From contig NW_027555034.1 of assembly GCF_964656455.1 (NCBI RefSeq), positions 1 through 64,000 on the forward strand: 64,000 nt of DNA. Direction: 5' to 3'. Every line of letters begins with the position of its first letter. Within the stretch, counting starts at the first letter, position 1. Both the position numbers and the translations under genes were made by a program. This document shows, piece by piece, positions 19,623-32,805 of the stretch. Below the pieces are notes generated by a model. That model was not told where the DNA came from. It made no database searches and saw only the letters and a program-made list of their open reading frames with translations. The DNA comes from Halichoerus grypus (Eukaryota; Chordata; Mammalia; Carnivora; Phocidae).

Positions 19623-21636
19623 TGTGTGTGCAATGTGTAAAGAGAGGACAGGCTCCTTGATGTTCTGCACAGAGAGCAGAGTGTCCCGATGGACCAGGGA
19701 AGATCCCAGGCAGGAGCGCTTCTCCCACACGGTGCGGAGTTGGAGGCCGGGGGACAGTCCCCAGCTACAGCAGGGAAGAGGGCAGGACCAAGGAGGGGGC
19801 TCCCAGCCTCCAGCCACAGGGGGAGGCGGTCCCACCCCTGGGCCTGGAGGGAGGACAGGGAAGTGGCATCTGCTGAGCCCAGTGGGGGGCTGTCCCAGGA
19901 ATGGGGCAAAGTGCCCCCCCTCTGCCATCCAGACCTCCATGGACTGCTGGGCAAGGAGGCAGCCCCCAGAGGGCCTGAGTGCAGGTAGGGGAGTCAGCCT
20001 CGGGCACAGGGCAGGCAGAAAAGGGTCCAGGAGCAATTTGGAGAAGGACGCGCACTCATGATTCTATTTGATCCAAAGTGTGCCTGTGTGTATTATTTGC
20101 TTTCATTCGCACCCACATATGTAGTGAGTATCTCTGCAGCTTCGAAGATGTCTTTAGCGCTGTCCTGCAGCATGGGGTGGGGCCCGAGGAGCCCCAGGGC
20201 TTCCGTCCTAGTGGGGGCAAGGCCAGGGAATCAAGAACAAGGGCACAAGGAATAGCAATCTCTGCTCTGCAGAGAATTCCAATAGGGTGATGACTACAGG
20301 GGTCAGGGGCCACAACCAGAGGGGACATTCAGGCTGAGATGAAGGTCACAGGAGGTAGTCTGGGAGAGCAGGGGGCAGAATGTTCCAGGCAGGGAGCACA
20401 GGAGTATAAAGGCCGAGGCAGGGCTGTGCTGCCGGGGCTGGGGAAACCGGGCACAGGTGACAGGGAAGGGGGCGGGCAGCAGGGCCCCTGCACAGAGCTC
20501 TCCCTCGTGCAGGGTAGAGACACCCGGGGCGGGTGTAGACCTGGAGACAGGGGCTGGTGGCTGGGCACGGGTGTGATGTGTGTTCTGCACAGATCTGCGT
20601 GGCTTTGGGGACAAGGGAACGAGGGGAGGGGGAGACGGGGCTGGATTCTGGGAGAGGGCTCACGGGGTCTGCATGGAGCACTGGGGGCTGGCACTGGGGT
20701 GGTCATCATGGAGATGGAGGGGGAGGACAGATCGGGGCTGTGTTGGGGCAGTTGGGGGGGTCAGAGGAGAGGCAGGAAGAAAGACTCCCACCTTCTGTAA
20801 GATCGCTGTGTGTTGTCTGGGCGTCCTCAAGGAACCCTTAGAAAAATCTCTGCGTGGGGCCCTGAGGAGAGTCAGCAAGGCATGGACCCATTGCACGCAG
20901 TGGGGAGCCCGCTTTCTGAGGAGTGCGGCGTGGAGTAGGCCTGTCCATTTGGGCTCCCGCCAGGTTTCCACCGTCCCTGACGGCCCTCGTGAGCAGGTGG
21001 TCTCACCTCCGAGCTGCTCCCACAACAGGGACCCCAAGGGCAGCTTCGGGAGGGGCTGGAGTGCAGGGGGAGGATTTCCAAGGGGACGCACGTCCTACCT
21101 GATGGAGCCGACGCTGCTACCAGCGGGAACCACGACAAATACGACGTGTCCTCCCACAGAGTCACAGGCAGCAGGAGAGAGAGGCTCAGGGGCTGGAAGT
21201 GCTCCTGAAGGGGGCATGTGCCCTCACTGCTGGGCCACTCCGGCTCTCTAACTGTCCCTGCTGCAGGCTGGGGTGGGGTGGCAGGGCAGGGGGCCTCTCC
21301 GGACGAGGAGGCCTCTGAGCTGAATACTGATAGATGAGCAGGAGTCCCCGATGGTGCTTTCACAGTTTAAAGAGCAGAGGAGTCCTTGGAGACCTTGTCA
21401 CAGAACGATTCCGACTCCTCAGGTTGTGGAGCTGAAACTCAGCACGGCCTCCACGTGAGCTCTATGTTGGGACCAGACACGGAGTAGCAAGGGTCCTTAG
21501 ATGACGATCGGAGAGAAGCGGGGGCAGTTGGTTGATACAGGGGATTTTCTGGCAGAAGGCACAGCACAGGCCAAACACAGGGCCGAAAACAGTCTAGTCT
21601 CAGTGAGCAAGGCAAGTTTGTGCAGTTAGCTTTCTG
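19623..21636. other. GC-rich linker between genes 2 and 3
   Basis: Same content as the first complete linker; it ends in the GGGTCC / GATGACGATC subtype. Confidence 0.6.
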
Positions 21637-22212
21637 GAGTCCAGTGCCGATGGGCTCATAAGGGAATTCTACCAAACATTTAAAGACGAACTAACACCTA
21701 TTTTTCTGAAGTGGTTTCAAAAAATAGAAATGGAAGGAAAACTTCCAAACTCATTCTATAAGGCCAGCATTACCTTGATCCCCAAATCAGACAAAGACCC
21801 CAATGAAAAGAATTTCAGACCAATATGCCTGATGAAAATGGATGCAAGACTGTTGAATCACAGATCTGTACCTCCGAAACAAATCATGTAATATATCTTA
21901 AGAAAGAAAAAAGAAGAAGAAGGAGATAGCAGGAGGGGAAGAATGAAGGGGGGCAAATGGGAGGGGGAGACGAACCATGAGAGACGATGGACTCTGAAAA
22001 ATAAACTGAGGGTTCTAGAGGGGACGGGGGTGGGAGGATGGGTTAGCCTGGTGATGGGTATTAAAGAGGGCACGTTCTGCATGGAGCACTGGGTGTTATG
22101 CACAAACAACGAATCATGGAACACTGTATCTAAAACTAATGATGTAATGTATGGGGATTAACATAACAATAAAAAATTTTTTTAAATTAAAAAACTAAAA
22201 AAATAATTCCTA
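21637..22212 (+). mobile_element. LINE-1, internally deleted, unit 3
   Basis: Junction codon TAA as in units 2 and 4, but a 3' UTR of the AAATGGGA type and TATTAAAGAGG as in units 5 and 6. The copy is therefore a mosaic of the other subtypes. Confidence 0.88.
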
Positions 22213-22223
22213 AAAAAAATAAT

Positions 22224-24149
22224 AAAGGCTCAATATGATTTTTTAAAACATCAGTTGCATTTCTATACAGTAACAATGAGACAGAAGAAAGAGAAATTAA
22301 GGAATTGATCCCATTTACAGTTGCACCAAAACCCATAAGACACCTAGGAATAAACCTAACCAAAGAGGAAAAGGATCTCTACTCGAAAAACTAAAGAACA
22401 CTTTTGAAAGAAATTGAGGAAGACACAAAGAAATGGAAAAATATGACATGTTCACGGATTTGAAGAAGAAATATTAGTTAAAATGTCTTATGCTACCCAG
22501 AGCAAGCTACACATTCAATGCAATCTCTATCAAAACGCCATTGACATTTTTCACAGAGCTGGAGCAAATAATCCCAAAATTTGTATGGACCAGAAAAGAT
22601 CCAGAATAGCCAGAGGAATGTTGAAAAAGAAAACCAAAGCTGGTGGCATCACGGTTCTGGACTTCAAGCTCTCTGACAAAGCTGCAATCATCAAGACAGC
22701 ATGGCACTGACACAAAAACAGACAGACATCAATGGAACAGTATAGAGAACCCAGAAAGGGACCCTCAACTCTATTGTCAACTAATTTTCGACAAAGCAGG
22801 AAAGAAAATCCAAAAGAAAAAAAGTCTCTTCAACAAATGACGTTGGGATAATTGGACAGCCACATGGAGAAGAATGACACTGGACCATTTCCTTACACCA
22901 TACACAAAGATAAACTCAAAATGGACGAGAGACCTAAATGGGAGACAGGAATCCATCAAAATCTTAGAGGAGAACACAGCAACAATCTCTTAGACCTCGG
23001 CTGCAGCAACTCTTGCTAGACACATCTCCAAAGGCAGGGAAACAAAAGCAAAAGTGAACTACTGGGACTTCATCAAGATAAAAAGCTTTTGCCCGGCAAA
23101 GGAAACAGTCAGCAAAACCAAAAGGCAACCTATGGGATGGAAGGAGATATTTGCAAATAACTTATCAGATAAAGGGCTAATAACCAAAATCTATAAAGAA
23201 CTTATCAAACTCAGCACCCAAAAAACCAAATAATCCAGTGAAGAAATCTGCAGAAGACATGAAGAGACATTTCTCGAAAGAAGACCTACAAATGGCCAAC
23301 AGACACATGAACAAATGCTCCACATCACTCAGAATCAGGGAAATCCAAATCAAAACCTCAATGAGATACCACCTCACACCAGTCAGAATGGCTAAAATTA
23401 ACAAGTCAGGAAATGGCAGATGTTGGCAAGGATGCAGAGAAAGGGGAACCCTCCTACACTGTTGGTGGGAAGGCAAGCTGGTGCAGCCAATCTGGAAAAC
23501 AGTAGGGAGGTTCCTTAAAAAGTTAAAAATAGGGCTACCCTCTGACTCAGCAATTGCATTACTAGGTATTTACCCCAAAGATACAAAGATAGTGATCCGA
23601 AGGGGCACATACACCCCAATACATATTGCAGCAATGCCCACAATAGCCAAACTGTAGAAAGAGCCCGAATGCCCCACGACAGATGAATGGATAAAGAAGA
23701 TGTGGTATATGTACACCATGGAATATTACTCAGCCATCAAAAAGGATGATTGCTTACCATTTACATCACCGGGGATGGAACTGGAGGGTATTATGCTAAG
23801 CGAAATAAGTCAATGAGAGAAAGACAATTGTCGTATGGTTTCACTCACATGTGGAATGTAAGAAACAGCACAGAGGACCATAGGGGAAGGGAGAGAAAAC
23901 TGAATGGGAAGTCACAGAGAAGAAGAAAAACCATCACAGACTCTTAACTATAGGAAATAAACTGAGGGTTGCTGGAGGTGGATGGAGTGATGGGGTAAGT
24001 GGGGGATGGGCATTAAGTAGGGCATGTGATGTTATGAGCACTGGGTGTTAGATGAAACTGATGAATTATTGAGCCCTACATCTGAAACTAATGTTGTACT
24101 CTATGTTGGCTAATTAAATTTAAATTAAAAAAGGAAAAAACAAAGGAAA
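22224..24149 (+). mobile_element. LINE-1 ORF2 C-terminal region and 3' UTR, unit 3
   Basis: Carries the unit-2 states GCCACATGGAG and GAACTACTGGG in its middle, then switches to the unit-1 state TGGTGGGAAG near 23466. Confidence 0.9.
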
Positions 24150-24693
24150 ATAATTTAAATAAATCAATTATCAATGAAAATATCAAGTATTCAGAAATCT
24201 GCCCAAAAATATGCAAAACCTCTATAGGATAGACCAATGGAAAACACTAAAAAGTTCAGAAAGACAACACACCATACATGGCTATTAATTCACATCAGAA
24301 GAGGCAGAAAGACGGAGGGTATGGAATTTAAAATACACTCACCTTTCCATGTAAAAACAAATGCAACTGGTCCCTGCCACAAAAACCCCATCGAGGTTTC
24401 CAAATTATCCAGATGTTACCTTCCCGATCTCTGGCCATTCTTGGTTTTGTTTGTTTGCTTGCTTCTTTGGTTGGTTGATCTTCTAGTTATAAAAACAGTT
24501 TCGGTTGTCAAGAAGACAGAAGATAAAGAACAAGCTAACTGAATATCTGCCTTCTTGGTTGGTGTGCCTTGGAAAGTGAATGTGTGACGGACGAGAGCTG
24601 AAGTCACTGACAATGCCTCATCCATTCCGCCCTCAGCGAGCCCCATCATGATGGAGTTCAAGCCGTCTCGGGATGTTCTCTTATCCTTGAATT

Positions 24694-24904
24694 GAAATAG
24701 TTCTGGAGGCTGCAAGTCGAGATCAAAGTGTGGTGTCGTCAGGGTTGGTTCCTCCCGAGGGCCGTGAGGGAGAATGTGTTCCACTGTCTCTCCCAGCTTC
24801 TGGGGGTTTGGTGGCAATCTTTGGCATCTATTGGCTTGTAGAAGCATCACCCCAGTCTCTGCCTGTATCCTCACATGGCGCTCTCCCTGTCTGTGCTTCA
24901 AATC
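24694..24904 (-). mobile_element. Probable MaLR LTR fragment, unit 3
   Basis: Private changes CTCCCGAGG near 24754 and TGGGGGTTTGG near 24805. Confidence 0.35.
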
Positions 24905-25261
24905 ATTCTTGTTTCCGAAAGATACCTAATGATCTAGAGAAATTTTATTATATATAATATATGTATATAATAGACATGACATATTACATTAAATTGAAAA
25001 ATAGGCATACAAAACAGTTGTATGATCCCAATTTTATAAAAATAACAATGTATGCATTTTTAAAAGATTAAAATGCAACAAAAACAGTGCTCCTACATGA
25101 TTCTTTTACGTTTCTGTTTTCTAAATTTTTCACTGAGAGCAAATACTACTTTTACAGTATGACACGTAAACAAATGTACTAAATGAATAAAGTGTGGATA
25201 GAAATCCTTTAAGTAAGAGGCTCTGGTACGTGTGAGAGATACAAAGAGATTTCCACTTCAT

Positions 25262-25424
25262 AACAACAGCCACACAAGGAGCACTTGTTATGCACCATGT
25301 GATGCTCTAAGAGCTCTCTTTGTGTAACTCACAAAAGCCATGTGAGGCCAATACTATTTTATGCCCATTTCACAGATGAGGAAAGAGCTGGATAGTCAGC
25401 AGATCCAGGCTGGTTCAAGGATCA
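25262..25424 (+). mobile_element. MIR SINE, unit 3
   Basis: Same as unit 2. Confidence 0.8.
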
Positions 25425-26204
25425 AGGTAACATCATCTGTCTACTTGCTCACTTGTCTGTTGGAATTTGGTTTTTCAAACACAGGTTGCTGCCAGCACAA
25501 CGACATTCATTTTGTTTGGTAATGGGGCAGAGGAAGGAACTAGTGGGTCAGTATCGTTATGTGTTAGTTTCCATGGGATCCAATAAGTCCTTGGTTTGCA
25601 TTTTTCACTTTTAACCTTAGAAAGCATTTTGTTTACTCCTGCCCTGCTACTGTTTCACCCTAAAAATCACAGTGGGCACAATCAAGCAGGAGTTTCAACT
25701 CCACTCCACTCTATGGCCTCCCCAGCCCTTCCGGTGAAAGGAATCAGCAGGGCGGGAGAACGAACTGGCTCAGGTCCCGGCACGGGTGGTCCCATCCCAC
25801 CGTGGTCCAGCCGGGAGACCTTCTGTATTTGCTCCATCTACAAAGTGAGCTATCTGTGTAGATCTCCACCAGCTCCTTTCGGAAAGCCACAGCTGGTGGG
25901 TGGTAGAGCTGAGCTCAACCTCTAGGTCTCAACTTTAAATCAGACTAATATTTAAGGTTCTTCTTCCTTCTGTGAAGGACAAGGTCACAGTATTTCTCCT
26001 CATGTTGTCTTATAACAAGCTCTGTTCACCAGTTAGGATTTCTAAATCAGCTGTCGTTCTGTTCACTCCTTGATGTGTCACATAAAGAGCCAACTGATGG
26101 CTTGGTGTCTGTGTGCATCTGCACCATTTGGAGGAATCATGGGTTTTGGAACACTCTGCGGATACCCAATGCAGCCACCTCTCCTCCCAGATTTCTTGAT
26201 CATC

Positions 26205-27089
26205 TTTATTTTTTATTTTATTTTATTTTATTTTAATGTTATGTTAGTCACCATACTTCATTAGTTTTTGATGTAGTGTTCCACGATTCATTGTTTTCAT
26301 ATAACACCCCGTGCTCCATGCGGTACGTGTCCTCCTTCATACCCATCACCAGGCTAACCCATCCCCCCACCCCCCTCCCCTCTAAAACCCTCAGCTTGTT
26401 TCGCAGAGTCCGCGGTCTCTCACGGTTCAACTCCCCCTCCGATCTCCCCCGCTTCATTTTTCCATTCCTTCTCCTAATGTCCTCCATGCTATTCCTTATG
26501 TTCCACAAATAAGTGAAGCCATGTGATAATTGACTTTCTCTGCTTGACTTATTTCACTCAGCATATTCTCCTCCAGTCCCATCCATGTTGATGCAAATGG
26601 TGGGTATTCATCCTTTCTGATGGCTGAGTAATATTCCATTGTATATATGGACCACATCTTCTCTAGCCATTCATCTGTTGAAAGGCATCTCAGCTCTTTC
26701 CACAGTTTGGCTATTGTGGACATTGCTGCTATGAACATTGGGGTGCATATGGCCCTTCTTTTCACTACATCTGTGTCTTTGGGGTTAATACCCAGTAGTG
26801 CAATTGCTGGGTCATAGGGTAGCTGTATTTTTCACTTTTTGAGGAACCTCCACACTGTTTTGCAAAGTGGCTGTACCAACTCGTATTCCCACCAACAGTG
26901 TAAGAGGGTTCCCCTTTCTCCACATCCTCTCCAACATTTGTTGTTTCTTGCCTTGTCAATTCTTGCCATTCTAACTGGTGTAAGGTGCTATCTCAATGTG
27001 GTATTGACTTGAATTTCCCTGATGGCTAATGATGTTGAACATTTTTTCATGTGTCTGTTAGCCATTCCTATGTCTTCTTTGGATATATT
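26205..27089 (-). mobile_element. LINE-1 3' end, minus strand, unit 3
   Basis: No difference from unit 1 noticed. Confidence 0.9.
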
Positions 27090-27113
27090 TCTATATAGAG
27101 TGTAGATATAGAG

Positions 27114-27566
27114 ATACATATGGTATTTCTGTATACCAGTGACAAAGAGTTTCCAAATGAAATTTAAATAAATTATGAATACCATTTACATCAACGTGGA
27201 TGCAACTAGAGGATATTATGCTGAATGAAATAAGTCAGTCAGAGAAAGACAATTATATGGTTTCACTCATATGTGGAATATAAGAAACAGTGCAGACGAT
27301 CATAAAAGGGAGGGAAAATTGAAAGGAAAGAAATCAGAGAGGGAGACAAACCAAGAGATGCTTAACTATAGGAAACAAACTGAGGGATCCTGGAGGGGAT
27401 GTGGGGTTGGGGGTCAGATAAATGGGTGATGCGCATTAAGGAGGGCACCCGATGTGATGAGCACTGGGTGTCATATGCAACTAATGATAGCTGAACTCTA
27501 CATCTGAAACTAATGATGTACTATGTGTTTGCTAATTGAACTAAATTAAAAAAAATTTAAAAAGAA
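27114..27566 (+). mobile_element. LINE-1 3' end, plus strand, unit 3
   Basis: Private C at 27432 (GATGCGCATT for GATGGGCATT). Confidence 0.85.
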
Positions 27567-27721
27567 CCTGGCTGGCCTCCCCTCCCCCGGCCCAACTGCT
27601 CTGCCCTGGTTGGCGGGCACCGTTGACCTCATGGGTGGAACTCTCCACAGGGTTCTGAGTGGTCAGTTGCGGCCACAGGACTCTGGCGCTCAGAGACAGA
27701 GCTGTGGAGCCCGACGCAGCC

Positions 27722-29305
27722 ATGGAGGGCCCCCCCTCGGCCGCCGGATCCACTTGCCAGCTGGTGTTGGAGCACCTGTGGGAGGCGCTGCTGCTGATTT
27801 CTGGAAGCTGGGGACACAGCCCGAGTCTCCCCGTGTTGCCCTGGGCGGTGCTCGTATGGACTGTGCTGCTGGTTCTCCTCGTGAAGAGACGACTCACTCG
27901 AAGAAGCGCGAAGGCGCTGGGCCACAGGGGCTCTGCCCGCCACGAAGTGTGTGGAGCCCGCCGTGAGGAGAGTGGCCCAAGCACACAAGCCGAGGCCGCC
28001 CTCAGGCCGCCCGCGGTGGTGGCCAGTCCTCCCTCGTTACAAGCCCTGTGCTTGTCAGCAATGAACGCAGACCTGAGCAGGCTGGTGCTTAGGGACACTG
28101 TCATCTCTCTGAGGAAGGCACTGAAGAGCCAGCCTCCCGACCTGCCCCAGGTCCCTGGGGAAAAACCCATCCTCAGAACATCGGAGAAGGATGGAGAACA
28201 GCTTCTGAGGAAAAGAACGGAGGATCGGAGTGAAAACCCTCCTTTTCCAGAAGGACCCGAACCGCTCAACCAAGACGTTTCGAGATGGAGGCAGAAAGGG
28301 CAGGAGAAGGAGGGGGAAGAAAGGCTGGAGCCGTCGAAGGCATGCATGGAGCCGGTCCCGAAAGATCAAGCCAGCCAGTCCCCGTCCAGGGCCGGACCCG
28401 GGCTGCAGGCCGTCCCCCCGCCTGACCTCCCTGCACAGCACGCCGGTGCCGGGAGCCGGGGAGTCCAGCCAAAGAGGGGAGCAGGAAATGGCGATCAGCC
28501 CGCCCATCGGGCAGCAGTGGATCTGAAGGGCGTCCCTGAGGATGCTGGCTGCCCTCGGTCCCCTCCAAGTCCCGAAGGGGAACAGCAACACAGAGCCAGA
28601 CGACTGTGCGCAGAAAGGCGAGAGATGGCGGAGCTGACACGACAAATCCGCAGCCTGCAAACCCAGGAAGCCTCTTTGCAGAAGGAAACTTCACAGCTGG
28701 ACAGGGAGATTCAGCCGCTGAAGCTGAAACTTCAGAACCCCCTGGATGAACAGGACCAATACATCCTGCAACTTCACCAAAAAGTGTTTCAAGCGGAAGC
28801 TCAGTGCTTGGAAATGAAGAAGAAACTGGCCAGCGCGCAAAGAGAAATGAACTTCACGTGCCAGAGACGCAACCTCTACAAGAAGATGGCCCAAGACCTG
28901 GGCAAGGAGCTGGAGAGAAGCAGCTCCTACTATCGCAAGCTGGTCCTCTTCCATCACGAAAGAGTCACAAGGAGCTGGGTGGGAGCTGCGTCCAGAGAGA
29001 GGGAGTTCCAGGAGCTAAGGAAAGAGAATGATCGCTTGAGGCGGATGCTAGCCGGTGTGGAGTCCAGCTGCCGGCCTGTCCTGTGGGACCCTCTGGGTCC
29101 TGCTGCTCCGCCCACAGCCCACGCAGGCTGGGGAGTGTCGGGGGGTCCCCGGGGTCATCTGGCCCCCAGGGGGGAGGGAAGGCCCACCGTGAGGGCCCCG
29201 GGACCCGGAGTCGCCTGCAGGGGTGACCGGGCTCAGGGCAGCTGGGGCTCTGAGCCGCCACAGCCCGGCTCAGCATCTGCGCGGAGCTCCGTGAAGAACG
29301 TCTGA
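27722..29305 (+). CDS. cTAGE5/MIA2-like protein, intronless, copy 3
   Basis: Same 527-residue product. A private G-to-A change at 27692 lies 30 bp upstream of the ATG, in the leader. It would alter a residue only if translation began at the upstream GTG, which I do not accept as the start. No stop, frameshift or residue change was seen in the reading frame. Confidence 0.82.
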   Translation: MEGPPSAAGSTCQLVLEHLWEALLLISGSWGHSPSLPVLPWAVLVWTVLLVLLVKRRLTRRSAKALGHRGSARHEVCGARREESGPSTQAEAALRPPAVVASPPSLQALCLSAMNADLSRLVLRDTVISLRKALKSQPPDLPQVPGEKPILRTSEKDGEQLLRKRTEDRSENPPFPEGPEPLNQDVSRWRQKGQEKEGEERLEPSKACMEPVPKDQASQSPSRAGPGLQAVPPPDLPAQHAGAGSRGVQPKRGAGNGDQPAHRAAVDLKGVPEDAGCPRSPPSPEGEQQHRARRLCAERREMAELTRQIRSLQTQEASLQKETSQLDREIQPLKLKLQNPLDEQDQYILQLHQKVFQAEAQCLEMKKKLASAQREMNFTCQRRNLYKKMAQDLGKELERSSSYYRKLVLFHHERVTRSWVGAASREREFQELRKENDRLRRMLAGVESSCRPVLWDPLGPAAPPTAHAGWGVSGGPRGHLAPRGEGRPTVRAPGPGVACRGDRAQGSWGSEPPQPGSASARSSVKNV

Positions 29306-29674
29306 TGGCTCTCTCTCTAGTGAAACGGCTACTCTTTCGGAACTGACGCCACAGTGACTCTCCGCAGGATAGCGGTGTAACCCCATCGCGGACTGTGTAA
29401 CTAGAGCTTCGTCCACATGGTCATGAAGACATAGCTTCCCTGCCGGACGCTTTAGAACTGTCTGCTGTGGGTACGGTGTTCGGATTGAAATTCATGCCAC
29501 TGGGACTGAAGACATCCTCTATCGTGGACATGCATAGAGACTTTCAAACAAGACCATTTCTGTGCTCTAGGACTAGGGTTACAGTTCCGCAGAAATAACT
29601 CAGTATTTATGTGAACAAAATGTGATTGCCTTAAAAAAAGAGAGAGAGAAAAACCTTAAACAAAACAACATCTC
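29306..29674 (+). other. Retrocopy 3' UTR and A-rich tail, copy 3
   Basis: Matches copy 1; the A-rich run is at 29633-29667. Confidence 0.55.
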
Positions 29675-29701
29675 ACTCAAACTGTATGAAATAGTTAGTG
29701 T

Positions 29702-29892
29702 AGTCCTACATTCAAATTTTAGTCCTAAAACTCATATTTTAGTCGTCAATTCAAATTTTAGTCCTAAATTCAAATTTTAGTCTTAAATTCAAATTTTGGT
29801 CCTGCATTCACATTTTAGTCCTAAGTTCATATTTTAGTTCTGAATTCATATTTTAGTCCTAAATTCATAGCATTAGTTTAGTCTTAAATTTA
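29702..29892 (+). repeat. 19-bp minisatellite, unit 3
   Basis: Same number and order of variant repeats. Confidence 0.9.
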
Positions 29893-30204
29893 TAGATAGG
29901 AAAACTTAGGAATTTGCAACCATTTCTTCCTTGTTCTGCCATTTTTTTCTTCTTAGCCTTTGTTGTTTTGTTTAAGATACTGTTTGTTGTTTAACATTTA
30001 TGAATTGTATGCAGTCAAAATACAAAGTTTTCTCCTGATAACAAGCATACACTCCCATGCACGTGGGCATGTGCACACGCACACACCCCAGGATGCAGAA
30101 TCTAGACTACTGTAGTTGTTTTATGAGTACCTGAAAATGTAAAAATAGAATTGACCATTTTAAAAATTGCTTAGAGATAAATAAATTACTGAAAGGAAAA
30201 AACG

Positions 30205-32218
30205 TGTGTGTGCAATGTGTAAAGAGAGGACAGGCTCCTTGATGTTCTGCACAGAGAGCAGAGTGTCCCGATGGACCAGGGAAGATCCCAGGCAGGAGCG
30301 CTTCTCCCACACGGTGCGGAGTTGGAGGCCGGGGGACAGTCCCCAGCTACAGCAGGGAAGAGGGCAGGACCAAGGAGGGGGCTCCCAGCCTCCAGCCACA
30401 GGGGGAGGCGGTCCCACCCCTGGGCCTGGAGGGAGGACAGGGAAGTGGCATCTGCTGAGCCCAGTGGGGGGCTGTCCCAGGAATGGGGCAAAGTGCCCCC
30501 CCTCTGCCATCCAGACCTCCATGGACTGCTGGGCAAGGAGGCAGCCCCCAGAGGGCCTGAGTGCAGGTAGGGGAGTCAGCCTCGGGCACAGGGCAGGCAG
30601 AAAAGGGTCCAGGAGCAATTTGGAGAAGGACGCGCACTCATGATTCTATTTGATCCAAAGTGTGCCTGTGTGTATTATTTGCTTTCATTCGCACCCACAT
30701 ATGTAGTGAGTATCTCTGCAGCTTCGAAGATGTCTTTAGCACTGTCCTGCAGCATGGGGTGGGGCCCGAGGAGCCCCAGGGCTTCCGTCCTAGTGGGGGC
30801 AAGGCCAGGGAATCAAGAACAAGGGCACAAGGAATAGCAATCTCTGCTCTGCAGAGAATTCCAATAGGGTGATGACTACAGGGGTCAGGGGCCACAACCA
30901 GAGGGGACATTCAGGCTGAGATGAAGGTCACAGGAGGTAGTCTGGGAGAGCAGGGGGCAGAATGTTCCAGGCAGGGAGCACAGGAGTATAAAGGCCGAGG
31001 CAGGGCTGTGCTGCCGGGGCTGGGGAAACCGGGCACAGGTGACAGGGAAGGGGGCGGGCAGCAGGGCCCCTGCACAGAGCTCTCCCTCGTGCAGGGTAGA
31101 GACACCCGGGGCGGGTGTAGACCTGGAGACAGGGGCTGGTGGCTGGGCACGGGTGTGATGTGTGTTCTGCACAGATCTGCGTGGCTTTGGGGACAAGGGA
31201 ACGAGGGGAGGGGGAGACGGGGCTGGATTCTGGGAGAGGGCTCACGGGGTCTGCATGGAGCACTGGGGGCTGGCACTGGGGTGGTCATCATGGAGATGGA
31301 GGGGGAGGACAGATCGGGGCTGTGTTGGGGCAGTTGGGGGGGTCAGAGGAGAGGCAGGAAGAAAGACTCCCACCTTCTGTAAGATCGCTGTGTGTTGTCT
31401 GGGCGTCCTCAAGGAACCCTTAGAAAAATCTCTGCGTGGGGCCCTGAGGAGAGTCAGCAAGGCATGGACCCATTGCACGCAGTGGGGAGCCCGCTTTCTG
31501 AGGAGTGCGGCGTGGAGTAGGCCTGTCCATTTGGGCTCCCGCCAGGTTTCCACCGTCCCTGACGGCCCTCGTGAGCAGGTGGTCTCACCTCCGAGCTGCT
31601 CCCACAACAGGGACCCCAAGGGCAGCTTCGGGAGGGGCTGGAGTGCAGGGGGAGGATTTCCAAGGGGACGCACGTCCTACCTGATGGAGCCGACGCTGCT
31701 ACCAGCGGGAACCACGACAAATACGACGTGTCCTCCCACAGAGTCACAGGCAGCAGGAGAGAGAGGCTCAGGGGCTGGAAGTGCTCCTGAAGGGGGCATG
31801 TGCCCTCACTGCTGGGCCACTCCGGCTCTCTAACTGTCCCTGCTGCAGGCTGGGGTGGGGTGGCAGGGCAGGGGGCCTCTCCGGACGAGGAGGCCTCTGA
31901 GCTGAATACTGATAGATGAGCAGGAGTCCCCGATGGTGCTTTCACAGTTTAAAGAGCAGAGGAGTCCTTGGAGACCTTGTCACAGAACGATTCCGACTCC
32001 TCAGGTTGTGGAGCTGAAACTCAGCACGGCCTCCACGTGAGCTCTATGTTGGGACCAGACACGGAGTAGCAAGGGTCCTTAGATGACGATCGGAGAGAAG
32101 CGGGGGCAGTTGGTTGATACAGGGGATTTTCTGGCAGAAGGCACAGCACAGGCCAAACACAGGGCCGAAAACAGTCTAGTCTCAGTGAGCAAGGCGAGTT
32201 TGTGCAGTTAGCTTTCTG
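30205..32218. other. GC-rich linker between genes 3 and 4
   Basis: Same content, with a private A at 30741 (AGCACTGTCC). Confidence 0.6.
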
Positions 32219-32794
32219 GAGTCCAGTGCCGATGGGCTCATAAGGGAATTCTACCAAACATTTAAAGACGAATTAACACCTATTTTTCTGAAGTGGTTTC
32301 AAAAAATAGAAATGGAAGGAAAACTTCCAAACTCATTCTATAAGGCCAGCATTACCTTGATCCCCAAATCAGACAAAGACCCCAATGAAAAGAATTTCAG
32401 ACCAATATGCCTGATGAAAATGGATGCAAGACTGTTGAATCACAGATCTGTACCTCCGAAACAAATCATGTAATATATCTTAAGAAAGAAAAAAGAAGAA
32501 GAAGAAGATAGCAGGAGGGGAAGAATGAAGGGGGGCAAATCGGAGGGGGAGACGAACCATGAGAGACGATGGACTCTGAGAAACAAACTGAGGGTTCTAG
32601 AGGGGACGGGGATGGGAGGATGGGTTAGCCTGGTGATGGGTATTGAGGAGGGCACGTTCTGCATGGAGCACTGGGTGTTATGCACAAACAACGAATCATG
32701 GAACACTGTATCTAAAACTAATGATGTAATGTATGGGGATTAACATAACAATAAAAAATTTTTTTAAATTAAAAAACTAAAAAAATAATTCCTA
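32219..32794 (+). mobile_element. LINE-1, internally deleted, unit 4
   Basis: Junction codon TAA and the unit-2 type 3' UTR (AAATCGGA, GACGGGGATGG). Confidence 0.88.
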
Positions 32795-32805
32795 AAAAAA
32801 ATAAT

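Larger units (their letters stand above)
10583..21164 (+). repeat. Macrosatellite unit 2
   Basis: Second full copy, same length and order. It shares a block of variants with unit 4 in the first LINE-1 piece (AAATCGGA near 11373, GACGGGGATGG near 11440) and shares others with units 4, 5 and 6 (TGGTAGGAAG near 12884, TTGCCGGGC at 17031). Private states include CAGCGTTACC near 11184 and AAACAAAAGC near 12050. Confidence 0.97.
21165..31746 (+). repeat. Macrosatellite unit 3
   Basis: Third full copy. It agrees with unit 1 against units 2, 4, 5 and 6 at several sites between unit offsets about 2300 and 6450 (TGGTGGGAAG, AGCGAGCCCC, TTTCCGAAAG, GAGGAAGGAAC, TTGGCGGGC). Private states are C at 27432, A at 27692 (just upstream of the gene's ATG) and A at 30741. 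Confidence 0.97.
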